Shown one piece after another: positions 1 through 5,257 of a DNA stretch of 9,164 nt. Source of the stretch: Chloroflexota bacterium. GTDB taxonomy: Bacteria > Chloroflexota > Dehalococcoidia > Lucifugimonadales > UBA3495. The notes under the pieces are model-generated. The model saw only the letters and a program-made list of their open reading frames with translations. It ran no database searches and was not told the DNA's origin. The stretch is from the NCBI GenBank assembly GCA_022562335.1, contig JADFPM010000098.1, positions 1 to 9,164 of the forward strand. The letters run 5' to 3'. Position 1 is the first letter of the stretch; each line of letters begins with the position of its first letter. Position numbers and translations under genes: made by a program.

Positions 1-73
1 TCAAATCCAGATTCGTAATATGATGGCCTGTAGTATAGGGTTAAGGTAAATCCGGTGCCTAGCGAACGAAGTC

Positions 74-102
74 TTCACCGTTCCGCCGCCTATAAGTATA
101 CT
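74..102 (+). promoter_or_regulatory. Candidate sigma70-type promoter of the MerB-like selenoprotein gene
   Basis: A -35-like TTCACC (74-79) and a -10-like TATACT (97-102) are separated by exactly 17 bp. The -10 matches five of six consensus positions and the -35 four of six. Transcription would begin near 109, leaving a leader of about 55 nt before the ATG at 164. A second promoter in the window (1207-1235, minus) has the same TTCAC core and the same spacing, which adds some weight. The rest of 1-163 shows no convincing gene. Confidence 0.5.
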
Positions 103-163
103 AATAGCTTGTGAACGGAATAACGGCCTCCGCGCAGGGAACGACGGTCAACGAGGAGGGACC

Positions 164-862
164 ATGGCTGAGCTTACGACACTGGATGCGGCATTTCATT
201 TCATCATCACGAGGATGGTAGACACCAGCGAAGCGCCCCACTACAGCGAACTGGCACGCCACCTCTCCCTAAGCATCGACGGTGGGCGCGACCTGATTCA
301 CGACGTTGCGTCCGAGGGGGCTATTAGGCTACACCCCGACGCCGCCTTGATTGAATCGGCGCAACCGTTTTCCAGCCTACCTACACAGTATCGTATTACC
401 GTCGACGGACAGCAGAAGTGGTTCGGTCAATGAGGCTTCGACTCGCTGGCGGTCTGCTGGCTCTTTCCGGGGAAGGTGGTGAGAATTGACTGCCCTTGTC
501 TGGATTGCAATCGACGCATCACAGTGGAGATGCGGGACGGCCAAGTTCTCTACGCCAACTTCTCAGACATCGTAGGGCACACCAACCTCCCCTACACTGG
601 TGTCGCCACCGGACTTGCTTGAGCCCAGATGAACCTCTTCCAGTCGGAGGAGCACGCTCGAGAATGGGCATTATTTAACCCGAACTCCGATGAGGGAATC
701 ATGCCTTTGGCGGACTGGATTGCCGTTTTCAGCACCGAAGGGCGCAGGCACTTACTGGACGCCGATTACATTTCTGCTTGGCGTCCCCGGCGAGTGCAAG
801 AGCGGCAAGAAGTACTCGCCCGTCTGGGCAAATCGGGACCATTCTGGGAGGTGCCGGTTTAA
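164..862 (+). CDS. MerB-like (organomercurial lyase family) predicted selenoprotein with two in-frame UGA/Sec codons
   Basis: The frame from ATG 164 to TAA 860-862 gives 232 residues if TGA at 431-433 and 620-622 are read through. Residues about 1-85 resemble the MerB N-terminal winged-helix region, including a PFSSLPTQYRI stretch. Then comes Sec90-G-F-D93, matching C96-A-L-D99 of R831b MerB, a Cys-rich CPCLDC segment (110-115) near MerB C117, and Sec153-A-Q-M-N-L-F matching C159-C-H-V-H-F-F. The Sec-to-Sec distance (63), Sec-to-Asp distance (+3) and the downstream Trp (W168, +15 from Sec153) equal MerB's. MerB cleaves carbon-mercury bonds by protonolysis with these residues in the cytosol; the substrate here is unknown and mercury is not proven. 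AGGAGG at 154-159 precedes the ATG by 4 nt. Both TGAs carry SECIS-like hairpins. Elsewhere Trp is TGG and TGA ends the transporter gene, so code reassignment is unlikely. The alternative is a pseudogene with two nonsense mutations, which would have to hit precisely the two catalytic codons. No merA, merR, merT or sel genes are near. Confidence 0.85.
431..461 (+). promoter_or_regulatory. First UGA (Sec90) with bacterial SECIS-like hairpin, loop GGUCU
   Basis: UGA at 431-433 is followed 17 nt later by the loop of a 6-bp stem: GCUGGC (445-450) pairs with GCUGGC (456-461) through G-C, C-G, U-G, G-U, G-C, C-G. The loop is GGUCU (451-455). From memory, E. coli fdhF has the same GGUCU in its SECIS apical loop at nearly the same distance from UGA. 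Bacterial SelB needs a short hairpin roughly 16-37 nt after UGA with a G early in the loop, and this fits. The two central pairs are wobbles, so the stem is only moderately stable. The hairpin lies inside the coding region and encodes residues just after the conserved Asp93. Confidence 0.75.
620..652 (+). promoter_or_regulatory. Second UGA (Sec153) with bacterial SECIS-like hairpin, loop AGUC
   Basis: UGA at 620-622 is followed by CUCUUCC (635-641), the 4-nt loop AGUC (642-645) and GGAGGAG (646-652). All seven positions pair, one as a U-G wobble. The loop starts 19 nt after UGA and has G at its second position followed by U, as bacterial SECIS loops usually do. The stem is stronger than that of the first element. 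The GGAGGAG arm resembles a Shine-Dalgarno sequence, but no start codon in a useful frame follows at proper distance, so it reads better as a SECIS arm. Confidence 0.75.
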
Positions 863-1200
863 CCCGGTGTGCCGGATTTATCCCGGGCCTGGTTGCAGGG
901 GATGCAGGTGCAGACCGAACGCAGGAACCGGAAGGGGTACAGGCCGGTATAGTGGGCGTCGCTCCACAGGAACTGGACGGCGTAATTTCCCACCGGCATC
1001 TGGTCGATGGCCTTTACGTCTTCGGGGACCGAGTCCGGGTCCAGCCGGGGTTTGCCGCTCATTTCGTCGACGCAGTTGGCGCACTGGCACCGCAGGCGCA
1101 GATACCGGTGAGGGTATGGGCTTCGGTGCCCGTCGTTCCAAAGGATGACGATGGCATCGCCCTCTATTGTTACATCGCTGGCCAGTAATGGTTGTTCCAT
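859..1200 (-). CDS. DUF971 / gamma-butyrobetaine hydroxylase-like N-domain protein
   Basis: This is a 113-residue stand-alone DUF971 (GBBH-like_N, PF06155) protein, small and soluble. The family signature is visible twice: W-N-D-G-H near 21-25 with PHRYLR at 30-35, and W-S-D-A-H near 79-83 with YPFRFLR at 88-94. Cysteines C38, C40, C43 form C-x-C-x2-C, as in the zinc-binding N-terminal domain of gamma-butyrobetaine hydroxylase. A second C-x-C-x2-C lies at C97, C99, C102. Small DUF971 proteins are often found near Fe-S assembly genes, but none is present here and the function is not established. Its TAA (859-861) overlaps the TAA of the convergent MerB-like gene. ATG 1198-1200 has no Shine-Dalgarno; a TATAAT box only 6 nt upstream suggests a leaderless mRNA. 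It lies 37 nt downstream of the ThDP enzyme gene on the same strand. Confidence 0.85.
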   Translation of the reverse strand: MEQPLLASDVTIEGDAIVILWNDGHRSPYPHRYLRLRCQCANCVDEMSGKPRLDPDSVPEDVKAIDQMPVGNYAVQFLWSDAHYTGLYPFRFLRSVCTCIPCNQARDKSGTPG

Positions 1201-1206
1201 ATTTCA

Positions 1207-1235
1207 ATTATAGTCCGAAGGCCGGGATTCGTGAA
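1207..1235 (-). promoter_or_regulatory. Promoter for a probably leaderless DUF971 mRNA
   Basis: On the minus strand TTCACG (1235-1230), a 17-bp spacer and a perfect TATAAT (1212-1207) are followed after 6 nt by the ATG at 1200. Transcription starting about 7 nt after the -10 box would begin at or next to the A of the start codon. No Shine-Dalgarno sequence is seen before this ATG, which agrees with leaderless translation. The promoter begins just after the TAG stop (1240-1238) of the upstream gene. Confidence 0.6.
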
Positions 1236-1237
1236 CC

Positions 1238-2926
1238 CTATTTGGGCGCTTGAACGTCGGACAGACGGGCCGGCCGGGGCATCTCGTCGGGGTCGATGGG
1301 AATCTCTATGATGCTGGGGCCGTCTAGTTTCAGCGCTTCCAGCATGGCGTTCCCGATGTCTTCCGGCCGCTCCACGTAAAAACCGGCGCCCCCGAAAAGT
1401 TCGGCGTACTTATCGAAGCGGGGATTGACGGTGTCGGCGCCCACGTAACGCTCGTTGAACGCGTATCGCTGGTAGGCCTTTTCCGACCCCCAACATCCGT
1501 TGTTCATCACCACGGTGACCAGTTTTTGCTTGTAGCGGACCGATGTCTCAAATTCCTGGGCGTTGAAGAGGAACCCGCCGTCGCCGTTGAAGTTGATCAC
1601 CGGCCGGTCCGGGGCGGCGAAACTGGCGCCTATGGCCGCCGGGAAGCTGAAGCCAAGACCGCCCAGGTCCAGGGAGGTCATCAGGCTGCGGGGCTCGTAA
1701 TACATGAGCCGGTCCTGGCCGAAGTTGGGCGCCAGCCCCGCGTCCAGCGCAATGATGGCGTCGCGGGGTATGACTTTCCGCAGTTCGGCGTAAACCCGTT
1801 GGGGTTTCATTGGCATGGACGAAAGGTTGCCCTCGTCTTGCAGCCGCTGATTGCGCCGGGCATACCAATCGCTTATCTCCGACACCCAGGCGGGGTTGGG
1901 CCGGGGCTCGGCCTGTTGCACCAACTCCAAAAGTTCCATCATCACGGCCTTGGCGTCGCCCTCGATACCCACCGATATGGGGTAGTTGCGGCCCAGTTCG
2001 CGGGGGTCTATCTCGATCTGGACGATGGGGACGCCGGCGGGAATGAACCGGTTATCAAAGAAGGTGGTGGATTGGCCCAGGCGGGTGCCCACGGCCAGGA
2101 TGGCATCGGCTTGGCGTATCGCTTCGGCCCCTTCTTCCGACCCCAGCCGGCCCAGATGCCCCAGGAAATGGGGATGGTCGTTGGGCACGGCGTCGGCGCG
2201 TCCGTAGGAGGTGACGATGGGCGCGCCCAGCAGATCGGCCATGCGGGTCACTTCGTTTCCGGCGTTGCTCCACACCACGCCGCCCCCGGCAACGATCACC
2301 GGCCTCTGGGCGGCCAGCATCACCCGGGCGCCCTTATCGATCAGGTCCCTGTCTCCCCTGGACCTGGTCTGGCCGGTGCGGTAGGTGTCGGGCGGCAATA
2401 GGTCTATGTCGAGTTCGGCTCCGGGCAGCAGGTCTCTGGGAATGTCCACCAGCACCGGGCCCATCTTGCCGGAGGTGGCCACGCGGAAGGCATGGCGAAT
2501 GGCGTCGGGCAGCCGTTCGATCTTATTGACCGGGAACGACGCTTTGGTGATGGGCGCGAAAAGGGCCACCTGGTCGAACTCTTGGGTGGAGTCCCGGTAT
2601 TGGTGGTCGCGGGATGCCGAGGGCGCCAGGATCACCATGGGCGAGTGGGCCACGAAGGCCGATCCGACGCCGAAGGTCAGGTTCAACACGCCGGGACCGT
2701 TGGTCACCAGGATCACGCCGGGTTTGCCCGAGATGCGGCTGAAGCCGTCGGCCATCAGCGCCGCGCCCTGCTCGTGGCGGACGCCGATGAACTGAATGTC
2801 GTCCCGGTCGTACAGCGGGTCCAGGATGTCCAAGAAGGACGACCCAACGATGCCGAATATGTGGGTGACGCCTTCCTGCCTCAATAGTTCGATCACGGCC
2901 TCGCCGGCCTTCATTCTGGGGGACAC
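1238..2926 (-). CDS. Thiamine pyrophosphate-dependent enzyme, acetolactate synthase/Xsc-like superfamily
   Basis: This predicts a 562-residue cytosolic ThDP enzyme in the usual three-domain order: N-terminal Pyr domain (about 5-170) with the cofactor-activating Glu at residue 52 in RHEQGA and the following MADGFSR; central domain (about 190-330); C-terminal PP domain with Mg-ThDP motif GDG (448-450) ending in NN (475-476). The late WGSEK and YVGAD...NP segments resemble sulfoacetaldehyde acetyltransferase (Xsc) more than true acetolactate synthase; oxalyl-CoA decarboxylase and related lyases are also possible, so the substrate is open. I chose GTG at 2924-2926 because GGAGGT lies 7 nt upstream. 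ATG at 2912-2914 (558 residues) would be 19 nt from that site. A longer ATG at 3106 adds about 60 residues with no family resemblance. No acetolactate synthase regulatory subunit is adjacent. It is divergent from the crotonase gene and ends with TAG. Confidence 0.88.
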   Translation of the reverse strand: MSPRMKAGEAVIELLRQEGVTHIFGIVGSSFLDILDPLYDRDDIQFIGVRHEQGAALMADGFSRISGKPGVILVTNGPGVLNLTFGVGSAFVAHSPMVILAPSASRDHQYRDSTQEFDQVALFAPITKASFPVNKIERLPDAIRHAFRVATSGKMGPVLVDIPRDLLPGAELDIDLLPPDTYRTGQTRSRGDRDLIDKGARVMLAAQRPVIVAGGGVVWSNAGNEVTRMADLLGAPIVTSYGRADAVPNDHPHFLGHLGRLGSEEGAEAIRQADAILAVGTRLGQSTTFFDNRFIPAGVPIVQIEIDPRELGRNYPISVGIEGDAKAVMMELLELVQQAEPRPNPAWVSEISDWYARRNQRLQDEGNLSSMPMKPQRVYAELRKVIPRDAIIALDAGLAPNFGQDRLMYYEPRSLMTSLDLGGLGFSFPAAIGASFAAPDRPVINFNGDGGFLFNAQEFETSVRYKQKLVTVVMNNGCWGSEKAYQRYAFNERYVGADTVNPRFDKYAELFGGAGFYVERPEDIGNAMLEALKLDGPSIIEIPIDPDEMPRPARLSDVQAPK

Positions 2927-3238
2927 CGGTGGCACCTCCGATGGTATTGGGCGTGGGTGGTGGCAGGGAGCCGCCGGTGGGTTTGATGTAATACCGGGCG
3001 AGCCCGAAAACCGCCCGAAGTTTAACACAAAGGTCATGGGCACGAAATCGCCGGGACCATCGCCGCAGAAATTGACGGGCTCAATCCGAGCCAATACAAT
3101 CCACACGTTGGCTTATGGGCGTTGAACGGGCGCGTTGCCCCGTTTTAGCCCTTGGTCCCAACCGAAAATAGAGGCATACGGGCCCTCGGGCTCGAAGGCT
3201 TATTCAGATTAAATCATAGTGAATTTGGGGAGGCGTCA
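2927..3238. other. Divergent intergenic region between ThDP enzyme and crotonase genes
   Basis: These 312 bp separate two diverging genes and must hold both 5' control regions. I see no promoter matching consensus well on either strand. Two small inverted repeats are present: GGCTC/GAGCC with a 5-nt loop (3078-3092), and CGGGCG/CGCCCG around 2997-3019, the latter in the leader of the minus-strand gene. Neither matches a riboswitch I recognise. The minus-strand reading frame stays open across most of it, but its translation is unlike the enzyme family and is probably not used. Confidence 0.5.
2934..2939 (-). promoter_or_regulatory. Shine-Dalgarno deciding the GTG start of the ThDP enzyme
   Basis: GGAGGT on the minus strand lies 7 nt before GTG 2926-2924 and 19 nt before the next in-frame ATG at 2914. 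The spacing favours the GTG. Confidence 0.65.
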
Positions 3239-4009
3239 ATGGATTACCAGCATATCCTGGTGGAAAAAGAAGAAGGGGTGGCGATCATCACGATGAACCG
3301 CCCCGAAGTCCTGAATGCAATGAACTTTTTGTTGGGTTATGAACTGCACGACGCGGTGGCTGAGGCCAACAAGGATGATGACATAGGCTGCATCGTGATC
3401 ACCGGCTCCGGCGAACGGGCTTTCTCGGCGGGCGGCGACATCCACGAGCAGAGGGAAGAGGCCAATGGGAATATCTCCGAGGCGCGGAAGCTCCACGGTG
3501 ATGAATTTCCCGAGCGGTCCTACGACATCTCCGCCTCCCCCAAGCCCATCGTCGGCATGATGAACGGCCTGGCCTACGGCGGTGCGGCGGTGCTGTCCTC
3601 TTCGTTGGACTTTAGGATAGGTTGCGAGAACACAAAATTCCGGTTCCTGGCCGCGGCCTACGGCAGGATCAATTGCACCTGGACCCTGCCCAACCAGGTC
3701 GGCTGGCCCATGGCCAAGGAGCTTTTGTTCAGCGGGCGCGTGGTCGAGGCCGAAGAGGCCTACCGCATCGGCCTGATCAACCACCTGGTGCCCAAGGAAG
3801 AGCTGCGGGCGAAAACCATGGAGATATGCACCGTGATAGCTAAGAACCGCCACGAATCGGTGATGGGCATCAAGGAACTTTTGATTCAGGACATGGGGAA
3901 AGACCTGCACACCCAGTTCGAGAACGAACGCTATTTCACCACCGAAAAGGTGGTGGGCTACGGCGTGGAGGACGCCTTCCCCGACTTTCTAAGCCGCAAG
4001 GGCCGTTAG
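3239..4009 (+). CDS. Crotonase/enoyl-CoA hydratase superfamily protein lacking both hydratase glutamates
   Basis: The 256 residues match the usual length of a single-domain crotonase-fold protein, normally a soluble hexamer acting on acyl-CoA thioesters. Oxyanion-hole segments are present: FSAGGD (62-67) and NGLAYGG (109-115). The C-terminal AEEAYRIGLINHLV (171-184) is also typical. Aligning with rat mitochondrial hydratase, the catalytic E144 corresponds to V118 and E164 to A138, so ordinary hydration of enoyl-CoA is doubtful. Isomerase, thioesterase, decarboxylase or ring-cleaving activities known elsewhere in the superfamily are possible, and I cannot choose. ATG 3239 follows GGGGAGG (3227-3233) by 5 nt; an earlier ATG at 3152 lacks family-like sequence. 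It is transcribed away from the ThDP enzyme and lies 152 bp before the transporter. Confidence 0.9.
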   Translation: MDYQHILVEKEEGVAIITMNRPEVLNAMNFLLGYELHDAVAEANKDDDIGCIVITGSGERAFSAGGDIHEQREEANGNISEARKLHGDEFPERSYDISASPKPIVGMMNGLAYGGAAVLSSSLDFRIGCENTKFRFLAAAYGRINCTWTLPNQVGWPMAKELLFSGRVVEAEEAYRIGLINHLVPKEELRAKTMEICTVIAKNRHESVMGIKELLIQDMGKDLHTQFENERYFTTEKVVGYGVEDAFPDFLSRKGR

Positions 4010-4032
4010 CGGCCGGGTATTTAGCCGCTGGC
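4005..4032 (+). other. GC-rich stem-loop spanning the crotonase stop codon
   Basis: GTTAGCGGC (4005-4013) can pair with GCCGCTGGC (4024-4032) over nine base pairs, two of them G-T wobbles, with a 10-nt loop. The TAG stop (4007-4009) is inside the 5' arm. A competing hairpin GGCCG-TTAG-CGGCC occupies 4001-4014. No T tract follows, so this is not a standard intrinsic terminator. The remainder of the gap to 4161 is GC-rich with nothing else I can name. Confidence 0.35.
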
Positions 4033-4161
4033 CCGGGTGAGAAACCTGCCACTGCTTCCGTGGTCTCCAATGACTTGGCGGCCGGCTGACGGGGCGCGAT
4101 TGACCGCACGTCCCCCCGAGCCGGCGGCCAGCCGCTGCCCGGCTGCCGATCTGATGCCATC

Positions 4162-5070
4162 TTGACCTCATCGTACATCTGGGTCGCGCTGCTGAGCGCC
4201 GGCATCTTTGGGATGGTCACCGTTCTAGACAAACGGCTGGCTTCCTACGATCTGCCCGGCCTGCCCGCTTTCTACATGGGAGTGATGATCTCCCTGTTCT
4301 CCTATGCCACCATCTCATTGTTCCTGACCGGCATACCGGAAGATGCGCCCCTCGGCCGGCTGATCGTGGCCGGGGTTTCGGGTCTGTGCTGGGGCGGCGC
4401 TTTGGGGATGATGTTCTGGGGATACAAGCTGGAGGAAGCCTCCAGAGCCTCGGCCATCATCCATACCTTTCCGGTATTCGTGGCGGTACTGGCCGTGCTA
4501 TTTCTGGGCGAGACCCTGGTGGCGGGCCAATATATAGCGATCACAGTGGTGGTGGCCGGCGCCTTCACCATTTCCGTATTCGGCTCGCGCGGCGGCAAAG
4601 TCTTTCGTCTGAACCGGGCCTTACCCATCCTCATCGGGGCCAGTATGTTCACCGCGTTAGGGCTGCTGACGGGCAAATACGCGCTGGAAGAACTGCCGGT
4701 TTGGTTCGTCTTTTCCCTGCGAAATTACGGCATGGCGTTGATGTTCGCATTTTTGTGGCGGCCCGGCGCGTTCGGGCAGCTTTTTGGAGCGCTTCGTAGT
4801 TGGCGGACCCTGTTATTGCTGTTTCTGGCCGAGTTCAGTTTGGCGCCCCTGGCCGTGATGCTCAACGTGACCGCCATCAGCCTGGGGCCCGTGTCCTTGG
4901 TTTCCACCATGACGGCGACCCGCCCTCTCTTTGTCTTCATCTATGGCACGTTGCTCAGCACCAAGGCCTTCCCGCTGCTTGATGAACCTCTGGATCCGCG
5001 CACGCTAGCGGTGAAGTTGGTGGCCATCGTGATGATCGTCGGCGGTATCGCCGCGCTCACCCTGCTGTGA
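4162..5070 (+). CDS. EamA/DMT-family transporter, integral membrane protein
   Basis: This is a 302-residue inner-membrane protein with about ten hydrophobic segments (roughly 5-22, 36-56, 66-88, 96-116, 122-141, 152-171, 178-198, 215-236, 239-263, 281-302), the length and two-repeat layout of EamA drug/metabolite transporters. The first repeat ends with the family pattern around HTFPVFVAVLAVLFLGE (101-117) and AGQYIAITVVVAGA (121-134); the second repeat ends with another glycine-rich helix. Members export or import small metabolites, often amino acids or nucleotides. The substrate cannot be read from sequence. The reading uses TTG at 4162, which leaves the first helix intact but has no clear Shine-Dalgarno; the first ATG in frame (4213) would cut helix 1. 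The gene ends with a normal TGA, useful evidence that TGA is a stop in this genome. Confidence 0.87.
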   Translation: MTSSYIWVALLSAGIFGMVTVLDKRLASYDLPGLPAFYMGVMISLFSYATISLFLTGIPEDAPLGRLIVAGVSGLCWGGALGMMFWGYKLEEASRASAIIHTFPVFVAVLAVLFLGETLVAGQYIAITVVVAGAFTISVFGSRGGKVFRLNRALPILIGASMFTALGLLTGKYALEELPVWFVFSLRNYGMALMFAFLWRPGAFGQLFGALRSWRTLLLLFLAEFSLAPLAVMLNVTAISLGPVSLVSTMTATRPLFVFIYGTLLSTKAFPLLDEPLDPRTLAVKLVAIVMIVGGIAALTLL

Positions 5071-5079
5071 GACCACCAC

Positions 5080-5117
5080 CCGTCCGGCCCGGATGGCGCT
5101 GGCCGCCTGTTCTTTTT
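5080..5117 (+). terminator. Possible intrinsic terminator after the transporter gene
   Basis: Just past the stop are two overlapping short hairpins: CCGTCC/GGATGG (5080-5085 with 5091-5096, loop GGCCC) and GGCG/CGCC (5095-5098 with 5104-5107, loop CTGGC). The second is followed within 2 nt by TTCTTTTT (5110-5117). The 4-bp stem is short but all GC. This would separate the transporter transcript from the molybdenum subunit gene. Confidence 0.4.
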
Positions 5118-5245
5118 CCCGTCGATCCCGCCCGCCTGGACGGACATTTCCCGCTGGAGACGTTTTCCGATCCAGATTCGGGCGATATGTTAATATCCCA
5201 GCGTATCCAGCTGAGACCGCTTCGGTTGTTCTACTTGTTTTACTA

Positions 5246-5251
5246 AGGAGG
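5246..5251 (+). promoter_or_regulatory. Shine-Dalgarno deciding the GTG start of the molybdenum subunit
   Basis: AGGAGG, within the longer TAAGGAGGG, lies 6 nt before GTG 5258-5260. The longer in-frame ATG at 5093 overlaps the possible terminator and adds residues unlike the family, so the GTG is preferred. Confidence 0.8.
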
Positions 5252-5257
5252 GTTGCA

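Noticed and set aside
5..15. 11-bp repeat ATCCAGATTCG also at 5170-5180
   Set aside because: Both copies are intergenic, but an 11-mer repeat is expected several times by chance in a window of this size, and flanking bases do not match well.
1..30. 3' end of a tRNA (TTCAAAT-like T loop at the left edge)
   Set aside because: Only eight bases resemble a T loop, no CCA or matching stem can be checked, and the rest lies outside the window.
127..159. CCTCC (127-131) pairing with GGAGG (155-159) to mask the ribosome site of the MerB-like gene
   Set aside because: Five base pairs over a 23-nt loop are common by chance and nothing else supports a translational switch.
431..622. TGA decoded as Trp or Gly through a changed genetic code
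   Set aside because: The transporter gene ends with TGA at a sensible length, no other gene contains in-frame TGA, and the two TGAs sit at Cys positions with hairpins after them.
164..862. Two separate small genes, 164-433 (89 aa) and 629-862 (77 aa)
   Set aside because: They are in the same frame, the 62 codons between the TGAs are open and family-like, the ATG at 629 lacks a Shine-Dalgarno, and each piece alone is only part of a MerB fold.
1526..2401. 291-aa plus-strand reading frame inside the ThDP enzyme gene
   Set aside because: It is antisense to a clearly conserved enzyme and its translation shows no family resemblance; such shadows are normal at high GC.
2927..3010. TPP riboswitch upstream of the ThDP enzyme
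   Set aside because: The conserved CUGAGA and downstream thi-box segments are not present on the minus strand.
2927..3106. N-terminal extension of the ThDP enzyme to ATG 3106
   Set aside because: About 60 residues unlike the family and no Shine-Dalgarno; GTG 2926 has GGAGGT at ideal spacing.
3236..3910. 224-aa minus-strand frame opposite the crotonase gene
   Set aside because: Antisense shadow of a conserved gene, with low-complexity His/Gly/Val-rich translation.
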